A stretch of 12,970 nt of DNA, from assembly GCA_021204735.1 (NCBI GenBank), contig JAJPYV010000427.1:1-12970 (forward strand), written 5' to 3'. Of this stretch, positions 6,367 to 12,970 are shown in pieces; position 1 is the first letter of the stretch; each line of letters begins with the position of its first letter. The notes under the pieces are model-generated. The model was not told the origin of the DNA and did not search any database. It saw only the letters and a program-made list of their open reading frames with translations. This DNA is from Prevotella sp. (GTDB lineage Bacteria > Bacteroidota > Bacteroidia > Bacteroidales > Bacteroidaceae). Both the position numbers and the translations under genes were made by a program.

Positions 6367-9207
6367 ATGGAGCGGGAAGACAAGAAAATAAATGTTTGGG
6401 GAGCACGTGTGCACAACCTCAAGAACATTGACGTGGAAATTCCACGCAATAGTCTTACTGTCATCACTGGTCTCAGTGGCTCTGGAAAGTCTTCTCTTGC
6501 TTTTGACACAATTTATGCCGAAGGCCAGCGCCGTTATATCGAGACGTTCTCTGCATACGCACGCAACTTTCTCGGTAATATGGAGCGCCCTGATGTTGAC
6601 AAGATTACTGGTTTAAGTCCTGTTATAAGTATAGAACAGAAAACTACCAACAAAAATCCTCGTTCCACCGTCGGTACGATAACAGAAATCTACGATTATC
6701 TGCGCCTTCTTTATGCTCGTGCAGGGACCGCTTACAGTTACATGACGGGCGAGAAAATGGTGAAATATACTGAAGAAAATGTCCTTCAGATGATTCATTC
6801 TCGCTATACTGGTAAGGCGATCCTAATCCTTGCGCCTTTGGTGCGCAACCGTAAGGGTCACTACCGTGAATTGTTTGAAAGCATGCGCCGCAAAGGATAT
6901 CTCTATATGCGGATTGATGGGGAGATAGTGGAGATGACTCGTGGCATGAAGACTGACCGCTACAAAAACCATAACATTGAGGTAGTAATTGATAAACTGC
7001 TTGTTCAGGATAAGGATGATGAGCGTCTTAAGAAAAGTGTCACTGAAGCGATGAGACAAGGCGACGGCTTGCTGATGATTATAGAAAAAGATACTAACGA
7101 GGCTAAGTATTACAGCAAACGCCTTATGTGTCCTACTACGGGTATTTCCTATGGTGACCCAGCTCCTAATAAATTTTCTTTCAATTCTCCTGAAGGGGCA
7201 TGTCCAAAATGCAAAGGGTTAGGAGTAATAAATGAAATTGACTTGACTAAGGTGATGCCCGACACATCCTTGTCTATTCGCAAAGGGGGTATCTTGCCTT
7301 TGGGGAAATTCAAGAACCAGATGATTTTCTGGCAGATTGATGCTATCTTGGAGAAGTTCGAATGTGACCTCGACACTCCTATAAAGAATATACCTGAAGA
7401 AGCCATCAACGAAATATTATATGGTTCTATTGAGAGTATCCGCATTAAAAAAGATCTTATACATACGTCGAGTGATTATTTCGTCGATTTCGACGGTGTA
7501 CTGAAATATCTTCAAACGGTTATAGAGAATGATGACAGTAGTTCTGGACAGAAATGGGCTGACCAGTTTCAAACCGTCTGCCAATGCCCAGAATGTCATG
7601 GTATGCGTCTCAACAGGGAGTCTCTTTCTTACCGTATCTGGGACAAGAATATTTCAGAGGTGGCGGCTTTGGATGTCGCTGAACTGAAAGACTGGTTTGC
7701 TGAGGCTGAAAAACATCTTGATGAACGACAGAAAAGAATTGCTTCGGAAATCGTCAAGGAGATAATGACTCGCATAAACTTCTTGTTTGACGTGGGGCTC
7801 GACTATCTTTCTTTAGACCGCCAGTCGGCTTCGCTTTCTGGTGGTGAAAGTCAGAGAATACGTCTTGCCACTCAAATTGGTTCCCGTCTCGTCAATGTTC
7901 TTTACATCCTCGACGAACCGAGTATCGGTCTTCACCAACGCGACAACAACCGTCTTATTCAATCATTGAAAGAACTGCGTGACATTGGTAATACTGTGAT
8001 TGTTGTGGAACACGACAGGGACATGATGATGAATGCTGACTATATCGTTGATATCGGTCCTGGCGCTGGCCGCAATGGTGGTGATGTGGTTTTCCAGGGT
8101 ACTCCTGATGTAATGATGGAGTATCATACCTTGACAAGTTTGTACCTGTCTGGTGTAAAGAAAATTGATCTTCCTTCTCAACGGCGCAAGGGTAATGGTA
8201 AACGTATCTCAATTCATGGGGCTACAGGCAACAATCTCAAGCATATTGATGTGGATTTTCCTTTAGGCAAAATGATTGTTGTAACTGGTGTCAGCGGTAG
8301 TGGTAAGTCTACTCTTATAAACGAAACTCTTCAACCGATATTGAGCCAACATTTCTACCGGTCTCTCAAAAAGCCAATGCCTTACGATAGCATAGAAGGC
8401 ATCGAGTTTGTCGACAAAGTGGTAAATGTTGACCAAAGTCCTATCGGACGTACTCCACGGTCTAATCCTGCTACTTACACTGGTGTTTTTAGCGATATCC
8501 GCTCTTTGTTCGTCAATTTGCCTGAAGCAAAGATTCGTGGTTACAAACCAGGACGTTTTTCTTTCAATGTTCGCGGCGGTCGCTGCGAGGCTTGTGGTGG
8601 TAACGGATACAAGACTATTGAAATGAAGTTCTTGCCTGATATCATGGTCCCCTGTGAGGTCTGCCACGGAAAAAGGTACAACCGTGAGACTCTCGAAGTG
8701 AGATACAAGGGTAAAAGCATATCTGATGTTCTCGACATGACTATCGATCAGGCTGTGCAGTTCTTTGAGAACGTGCCTGAAATTCTCCGCAAAATCAAGA
8801 CTATTCAAGATGTTGGACTTGGATATATAAAACTCGGTCAACCATCTACTACTCTCAGCGGTGGCGAGAGCCAACGCGTAAAACTTGCCACCGAACTGAG
8901 TAAGCGTGACACTGGCAAAACTCTCTATATTTTGGACGAGCCTACTACAGGACTGCATTTTGAGGATATTCGAATCCTAATGAATGTTCTGAACCGTCTC
9001 GTCAACCGTGGCAACACGGTGATTATTATAGAACATAATATGGACGTTATAAAACTTGCTGACCATATAATTGACATGGGACCTGAGGGTGGCCGCAATG
9101 GTGGTACTATTCTGTCTACTGGCACTCCTGAGGAATTGGCTCAATGTTCAATTGGATTTACGCCACATTATATTAAGGAGGAACTTGAAAGGTGTAGTAA
9201 GACATGA
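6367..9207 (+). CDS. uvrA: Excinuclease ABC subunit A
   Basis: DNA-damage recognition ATPase of nucleotide excision repair; works in the cytoplasm with UvrB, then UvrC (neither is in the window). It has 946 residues, like E. coli UvrA (940). Both ABC ATPase halves look complete: Walker [10 protein letters not shown] (35-43) and GVSGSGKST (641-649), signatures LSGGESQR (490-497 and 830-837), Walker B with DEP at 516-518 and 857-859. The last zinc module has all four cysteines (740, 743, 763, 766). A middle CPEC is at 407-410. The first zinc module has Cys255, Cys279 and Cys282, but residue 258 is Thr where E. coli has Cys (CPTT in place of CPxC). The start is ATG 6367 without a clear Shine-Dalgarno sequence; the gene follows the CTD protein gene by 16 bases. 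Confidence 0.98.
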   Translation: MEREDKKINVWGARVHNLKNIDVEIPRNSLTVITGLSGSGKSSLAFDTIYAEGQRRYIETFSAYARNFLGNMERPDVDKITGLSPVISIEQKTTNKNPRSTVGTITEIYDYLRLLYARAGTAYSYMTGEKMVKYTEENVLQMIHSRYTGKAILILAPLVRNRKGHYRELFESMRRKGYLYMRIDGEIVEMTRGMKTDRYKNHNIEVVIDKLLVQDKDDERLKKSVTEAMRQGDGLLMIIEKDTNEAKYYSKRLMCPTTGISYGDPAPNKFSFNSPEGACPKCKGLGVINEIDLTKVMPDTSLSIRKGGILPLGKFKNQMIFWQIDAILEKFECDLDTPIKNIPEEAINEILYGSIESIRIKKDLIHTSSDYFVDFDGVLKYLQTVIENDDSSSGQKWADQFQTVCQCPECHGMRLNRESLSYRIWDKNISEVAALDVAELKDWFAEAEKHLDERQKRIASEIVKEIMTRINFLFDVGLDYLSLDRQSASLSGGESQRIRLATQIGSRLVNVLYILDEPSIGLHQRDNNRLIQSLKELRDIGNTVIVVEHDRDMMMNADYIVDIGPGAGRNGGDVVFQGTPDVMMEYHTLTSLYLSGVKKIDLPSQRRKGNGKRISIHGATGNNLKHIDVDFPLGKMIVVTGVSGSGKSTLINETLQPILSQHFYRSLKKPMPYDSIEGIEFVDKVVNVDQSPIGRTPRSNPATYTGVFSDIRSLFVNLPEAKIRGYKPGRFSFNVRGGRCEACGGNGYKTIEMKFLPDIMVPCEVCHGKRYNRETLEVRYKGKSISDVLDMTIDQAVQFFENVPEILRKIKTIQDVGLGYIKLGQPSTTLSGGESQRVKLATELSKRDTGKTLYILDEPTTGLHFEDIRILMNVLNRLVNRGNTVIIIEHNMDVIKLADHIIDMGPEGGRNGGTILSTGTPEELAQCSIGFTPHYIKEELERCSKT

Positions 9208-9225
9208 TTTTATTAATGTCTTTTT
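9199..9225 (+). terminator. Probable intrinsic terminator after uvrA
   Basis: AAGACAT (9199-9205) can pair with ATGTCTT (9216-9222) around a 10-base loop, and the 3' arm runs into five T (9221-9225). The stem starts inside the last uvrA codons and includes the first base of its TGA stop. It is AT-rich, with two G-C pairs, so it may be weak. It separates the uvrA operon from the Wzi-family gene. Confidence 0.5.
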
Positions 9226-9288
9226 GACTATTACCTGCTTACAATAATATAAATTATTTAACGTTACAATTTTAAATATAGCTTTTTG

Positions 9289-10854
9289 ATGAGATCTTAC
9301 ACACTCATACTTTTATTTGTTCTCGCTAATGCTATGGCTTTTTCGCAGTCTTTTGACAATGATGAAAAAGGTATCATTCCGTTGGCTGACGGACTGGAGT
9401 ATAAGATTGAGATGCAGTCAACATTCTCTCACGGACAAACTCCTCTTTGGCTGAATGCAAACCGCTACGGCCTAAGTTCTTTAGAGAATGGGAATGGCTA
9501 TTTACGTGCAAGTATTATTCGTCCTCTTCGTACCGACTCTCTGCGACGCTGGGGTATCGGCTATGGCATCGACCTTGCTGTTCCTTATAATTTCACCAGC
9601 AATTTCGTAATCCAACAGGCTTTCATCGAGGCACGATGGCTTCACGGCTCGTTGTCTGTCGGTAGCAAGGAATATCCTATGGAATTCAAGAATCAAAAAC
9701 TTAGTTCTGGCTCTCAAACTCTGGGTATAAATGCTCGTCCTATCCCTCAAATACGTCTCGCTCTTCCTGATTATTGGGCTTTACCTTTCGGTAAGGGGTG
9801 GATACGCCTAAAAGGACATATTGCTTACGGCTGGATGACTGACCAGAATTGGCAGCATGACTTTACTAATAAACAAAGTAAATATGCCGACAATGTCTTG
9901 TTCCATAGCAAAGCTATTTACTTCAAGATTGGCAACGAAGAAAGATATTTCCCTTTTTCTTTGGAACTTGGTCTTGAGATTGCTTCGAATTTCGGCGGCA
10001 CTTCTTACGTTCCAAACAATGAAGGAGGTATGGATGAAATAAAATGCAACACCGGTCTGAATGCTTATTGGAATGCTTTTATTTTCGGTGGCTTTGATGC
10101 ACGAGAAAATGTTTACAGAAATATGGAAGGCAATCAGGTTGGAAGTTGGCTCTTACGCATGAATTGGGATGAGGAATATTGGCGTTTCAGTATCTATGCT
10201 GACAAATATTTTGAAGACCATTCTGGAATGTTCCTCCTCGACTATGATGGTTATGGCAGTGGCGATGAGTGGAACTCTAAAAAGAAAATGCGTTTCTTGC
10301 TTTATGACTTGAAGGATATTATGCTTGGAGCTGAACTTAATCTGAAATATCCAAGATGGGTCAATGATGTGGTCTTTGAATACATTTACACCAAATATCA
10401 AAGCGGACCAATCTATCACGACCATACTTCAGGAATTTCTGACCACATCGGAGGTAGAGATAATTACTATAATCATGGCATCTACACTGGTTGGCAACAC
10501 TGGGGACAGGTAATAGGTAACCCCCTTTTCCGCTCGCCTATTTATAACACAGATGGTACGATTTCAATTGAGGACAATCGCTTCATGGCTTTACATATCG
10601 GTATAGACGGCAACCCCACTGATAATTTCTCTTACCGTGTACTCGGTACATATCAAGAGGGTTTGGGAACTTACGATGTGCCTTACGACAAGAAACATCA
10701 TAACGTGAGCTTCCTCGTTGAGGGTAAATATGCTTTTGATGAGGGTTTATTGAAAGGCTGGAGCGCAAAACTCGGATATGCCATGGATTTCGGGAAAATT
10801 CTTGGAAATAACTATGGCTTCCAAATTACAATAGTCAAAATCGGTCATTTCTGA
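9289..10854 (+). CDS. Wzi-family (capsule assembly-like) outer-membrane protein
   Basis: Exported protein of 521 residues. I use the ATG at 9289 rather than the TTG one codon earlier. The signal peptide covers about residues 1-20 (hydrophobic core, then AMAFSQ). The mature part is rich in aromatic, alternating beta strands and ends in Phe (VKIGHF), typical of outer-membrane barrels. The pattern from TFSHGQTPLWLNANRYGLSS onward, with later segments on the barrel wall such as GSLSVGSKEYPM and IRLALPDYWALP, resembles the Caps_assemb_Wzi family common in Bacteroidetes. In E. coli Wzi helps hold group 1 capsule at the surface, but no capsule gene is nearby here, so the real function is open. Bases 9226-9288 contain no clean TAnnTTTG promoter element. 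Confidence 0.8.
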   Translation: MRSYTLILLFVLANAMAFSQSFDNDEKGIIPLADGLEYKIEMQSTFSHGQTPLWLNANRYGLSSLENGNGYLRASIIRPLRTDSLRRWGIGYGIDLAVPYNFTSNFVIQQAFIEARWLHGSLSVGSKEYPMEFKNQKLSSGSQTLGINARPIPQIRLALPDYWALPFGKGWIRLKGHIAYGWMTDQNWQHDFTNKQSKYADNVLFHSKAIYFKIGNEERYFPFSLELGLEIASNFGGTSYVPNNEGGMDEIKCNTGLNAYWNAFIFGGFDARENVYRNMEGNQVGSWLLRMNWDEEYWRFSIYADKYFEDHSGMFLLDYDGYGSGDEWNSKKKMRFLLYDLKDIMLGAELNLKYPRWVNDVVFEYIYTKYQSGPIYHDHTSGISDHIGGRDNYYNHGIYTGWQHWGQVIGNPLFRSPIYNTDGTISIEDNRFMALHIGIDGNPTDNFSYRVLGTYQEGLGTYDVPYDKKHHNVSFLVEGKYAFDEGLLKGWSAKLGYAMDFGKILGNNYGFQITIVKIGHF

Positions 10855-10898
10855 GTCGTTTTCTGAAAATTGATCATAATATATAGTTTTTAAATTGT

Positions 10899-11366
10899 AT
10901 GGAAAGATATTCAACTAAATACACATTTCTCTGCAAATATACATTGATTCTCATTCTGTTATCTGCATTACTCTACTCCTGTGACACTATAGAATCTTCA
11001 GGCAATGGTAAACTTGACGGAATGTGGCACCTCACTTCCATTGACACGCTTTCTACATTAGGTGTAAATGATATGGACCAAGCAAAAATTTATTGGTCTT
11101 TCGAAAGCAAATTACTGGAACTTGATGACAAGTCTGGTGCAAACGCAAACATTCTGTTCCGTTTTAAACATTCTAACGGGACATTGCAACTCTATGACCC
11201 ATATCTCTACAACCGTGAGAGTGGAGACACTCCTATCAATGACGTTCAATTACTTTATCCCTTTGGTGTAGATAGCCTTGAAACCACTTATAACGTGGAG
11301 ACATTAACCAGCAGAAGGATGGTTCTCTCTAACACCGCCCTCCGCCTCCATTTCCACAAAATCTAA
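10899..11366 (+). CDS. Lipocalin-like lipoprotein
   Basis: Predicted lipoprotein of 155 residues with a long N-region, a hydrophobic stretch (15-27) and a lipobox LYSC with lipidated Cys28. The start is ATG 10899, the only usable in-frame ATG. After a short linker comes GKLDGMWHLTSID (37-49), which contains the GxW motif (Gly41, Trp43) of lipocalin folds. The C-terminus RRMVLSNTALRLHFHKI matches the closing strands of the lipocalin-like lipoproteins widespread in Bacteroidales. Such proteins probably bind small hydrophobic ligands, but no ligand can be named. The gene follows the Wzi-family gene by 44 bases and may be cotranscribed with it. Its TAA stop (11364-11366) directly abuts the stop codon of the convergent gene. 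Confidence 0.72.
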   Translation: MERYSTKYTFLCKYTLILILLSALLYSCDTIESSGNGKLDGMWHLTSIDTLSTLGVNDMDQAKIYWSFESKLLELDDKSGANANILFRFKHSNGTLQLYDPYLYNRESGDTPINDVQLLYPFGVDSLETTYNVETLTSRRMVLSNTALRLHFHKI

Positions 11367-11738
11367 CTAATTCTCTTTGAATCCCACAACGTATGTGATG
11401 TCATTATCAAGGTAGAATGTTTGTTTTAGCGTGTCCTTGCCTACATATATCGTGGCTTTTGTATATACCAACTTGCCTTTCTTGTTGTTGGGCTTGTAAT
11501 TTATGTCTTTCTTGAATGCTTTGTTGTGTTTTGCGATTTCTTTCATTAAGCTTAGTGCAATGTCGTTGACGTATGCCGTTGAGTCAATCTTCGAGAAACT
11601 GACAGAGTATTTGCTCTCTGTCAGATTCTCATTTAGGAAATCTTTCACCACACTCTCTGCCTTATGCTGTTTCATACAACTGACAAACAGTAATGGTGAT
11701 AAGCATATTAAGGTTATTTTTAATATGTGTTTTCTCAT
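11367..11738 (-). CDS. Small predicted lipoprotein, unknown function
   Basis: Predicted lipoprotein of 123 residues. I place the start at ATG 11738, where the protein begins MRKHILKITLICLSPLLFVSC: a charged N-region, a hydrophobic core and a lipobox with Cys21. The open frame continues upstream to 11909, but that extension overlaps pepD in another frame and has no signal-peptide character. The mature part is Lys-rich with a predicted helix (KAESVVKDFLNENLT) followed by likely beta strands (KGKLVYTKATIYVGKDTLKQTFYL). I do not recognise a family. The gene follows pepD by 11 bases and is probably cotranscribed with it. Its stop codon abuts that of the convergent lipocalin-like gene. Confidence 0.72.
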   Translation of the reverse strand: MRKHILKITLICLSPLLFVSCMKQHKAESVVKDFLNENLTESKYSVSFSKIDSTAYVNDIALSLMKEIAKHNKAFKKDINYKPNNKKGKLVYTKATIYVGKDTLKQTFYLDNDITYVVGFKEN

Positions 11739-11749
11739 TGTTTTATTTA

Positions 11750-12970
11750 CTATTTTTCTGGTATGTTTTTCATTATTTCTAAAAGATGATCCCAAACCAT
11801 CTGTACGCTCGGGATATATAGCCGCTCTTCTGGTGAGTGTACACCTCGCAAGGTCGGTCCAAACGATACCATGTCTAAGTTGGGATATTTCTCTGAAAAC
11901 AGTCCACATTCCAACCCTGCATGGATGCCTATTACCTTCGGCTCTTTGTTGAACAGTTTCTTGTAAGTATCTACTACAATACTTGTTAATGCGCTATTCG
12001 GATTCATCTTCCATGCAGGATATCTGCTGTCTTGCACAACTTCTGCGCCTGCTAACTGAAATACTGCTTTTATAGTATTTCCCATATTCTCAAGATTGCT
12101 CATCACATTCGAACGCTGAGACGTCACAATCTTTATCCCGTTGTCGGTCGTTACTACACTTGCCACGTTACTTGATGTTTCTACCATCCATGCCAATGCC
12201 TCATCCTGACACATTGAGAATGGTCCATTGTCTACTGCCTGCATTGCGAGAATGAAATTTCTACTTACATTCAACGGTAATACTGCACTCGATTCTTCGC
12301 TTTCAAGATTGAACGTAATGCTATCCTCACTGACATGAAACTCGTCTTCCACATCTTTTGCGAATACATTCAAGTCTACACTTACATCCTCCTTATATTC
12401 TGTCGGTACGGCGAATACTACAATTCCATCACGTGGAATGGCATTGTGCATACGCCCTGAATCAAAACTTACAAGTCTTACGCCGTATTTCTCTTGGAGT
12501 AGATAAATGAAACGTGCAAGAAGTTTTATGCCATTGGCGAATTTCTTGTTTATGTCATCTCCGCTATGTCCGCCATGCAATCCCTTCACGGATATTTTCA
12601 TGAAAAAATACCCCTTCGGTGCTGCCTCTCGCTCAAAGGTGAATTTCGCCGTCGTCGTAACACCTCCGGCACAACTGACGAAAAATTGTCCTTCATCCTC
12701 ACTGTCAAGGTTTATAAGCATGTCTCCTGTCATAAACCCTGTCTTTATTCCGTATGCCCCTGTTAGCCCGGTCTCTTCATCTACCGTAAATACGCATTCT
12801 ATCGGACCATGCTCTATCGTGTTGTCATCCAACACTGCCAATTGCATCGCACATCCTATGCCATCGTCCGCTCCAAGTGTCGTGCCCTTAGCCTTCATCC
12901 ACTCTCCGTCAACGTATGTCTCTATTGGGTCGTTGAAGAAATCTATGTTCCTGGTCTCTGATAGACGTCT
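11750..12970 (-). CDS. pepD: Aminoacyl-histidine dipeptidase (Xaa-His dipeptidase, M20C), 5' end outside window
   Basis: Cytoplasmic zinc dipeptidase that cleaves X-His dipeptides such as carnosine. The last 406 residues are visible. The frame stays open from the right edge (RRLSETRNIDFFNDPIETYV) through the internal Met at 12898, so that Met is not the start; about 80 N-terminal residues, including the first His-x-Asp metal motif, lie outside. Counting from the Met at 12898, the metal and catalytic motifs are GADDGIG (bridging Asp11), DEETGLTGA (Glu41 base, Glu42 ligand), LINLDSEDEG (Asp65) and RGVHSPEE (His354), in the order known for E. coli PepD. The long insertion between them contains the lid/dimerisation domain. 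A small lipoprotein gene follows after 11 bases. Confidence 0.95.
   Translation of the reverse strand, partial: RRLSETRNIDFFNDPIETYVDGEWMKAKGTTLGADDGIGCAMQLAVLDDNTIEHGPIECVFTVDEETGLTGAYGIKTGFMTGDMLINLDSEDEGQFFVSCAGGVTTTAKFTFEREAAPKGYFFMKISVKGLHGGHSGDDINKKFANGIKLLARFIYLLQEKYGVRLVSFDSGRMHNAIPRDGIVVFAVPTEYKEDVSVDLNVFAKDVEDEFHVSEDSITFNLESEESSAVLPLNVSRNFILAMQAVDNGPFSMCQDEALAWMVETSSNVASVVTTDNGIKIVTSQRSNVMSNLENMGNTIKAVFQLAGAEVVQDSRYPAWKMNPNSALTSIVVDTYKKLFNKEPKVIGIHAGLECGLFSEKYPNLDMVSFGPTLRGVHSPEERLYIPSVQMVWDHLLEIMKNIPEK

Noticed and set aside
8263..8958. Minus-strand open frame (231 codons) opposite uvrA
   Set aside because: Entirely inside uvrA, with no start signals or recognisable domain; a shadow frame.
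11739..11909. N-terminal extension of the small lipoprotein to 11909
   Set aside because: It overlaps the 3' end of pepD in another frame, lacks signal features, and the internal ATG at 11738 gives a clear lipoprotein signal peptide.
12896..12898. Met at 12898 as the start of pepD
   Set aside because: The frame is open to the window edge and the upstream residues (DPIETYVDGEW) continue the PepD family sequence, so the gene is cut by the edge.
1..12970. CRISPR array, IS element, integrase, toxin-antitoxin, tRNA or rRNA
   Set aside because: No regularly spaced repeats, terminal inverted repeats with transposase, or RNA gene patterns were visible; nearly all of the window is accounted for by the listed genes.

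Overview
The window reads as chromosomal DNA of a Bacteroidales bacterium, most likely a Prevotella-like genus. Three things support this. It is AT-rich. Promoter-like sites follow the Bacteroidetes pattern (TTTG, about 20 bases, TAnnTTTG) rather than -35/-10, with few Shine-Dalgarno sequences. The gene content is typical of the phylum: a type B T9SS sorting domain, a PorT-like outer-membrane barrel, a Wzi-like outer-membrane protein, a lipocalin-like lipoprotein and an FHS-family fucose transporter. Genus assignment is inference; no rRNA or other marker is present.

Layout, left to right. Bases 1-142 hold no gene but carry a good leftward promoter for something beyond the window. A leftward fucI-fucP operon (3234 to 143) encodes L-fucose isomerase and the L-fucose/H+ symporter, with its promoter region at 3235-3451. 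A leftward pair (5533 to 3452) encodes a LysM/periplasmic-binding-protein-like exported protein and a small PorT-type outer-membrane beta-barrel. A short divergent promoter region (5534-5627) separates this pair from a rightward operon. That operon encodes a small exported protein with a C-terminal type B T9SS (CHU_C) domain, followed 16 bases later by uvrA and a likely terminator. Next, still rightward, come a Wzi-family outer-membrane protein and a lipocalin-like lipoprotein. The latter ends exactly where a leftward operon ends: pepD (aminoacyl-histidine dipeptidase, 5' end beyond the right edge) followed by a small lipoprotein.

Functionally the window mixes housekeeping (UvrA, nucleotide excision repair), sugar and peptide use (fucose entry and isomerisation, X-His dipeptide cleavage) and cell-envelope biology. 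The fucose genes lack a local fuculokinase and aldolase. The part most worth following up is the envelope cluster around 3452-6350: LysM/PBP protein, PorT-like barrel and type B CTD protein back to back, with the CTD protein tied to uvrA. It may be an accessory part of type IX secretion or a peptidoglycan/outer-membrane linkage, but that is inference. No CRISPR array, IS element, phage gene, tRNA or rRNA was seen, and most of the window is ordinary Bacteroidales chromosome.
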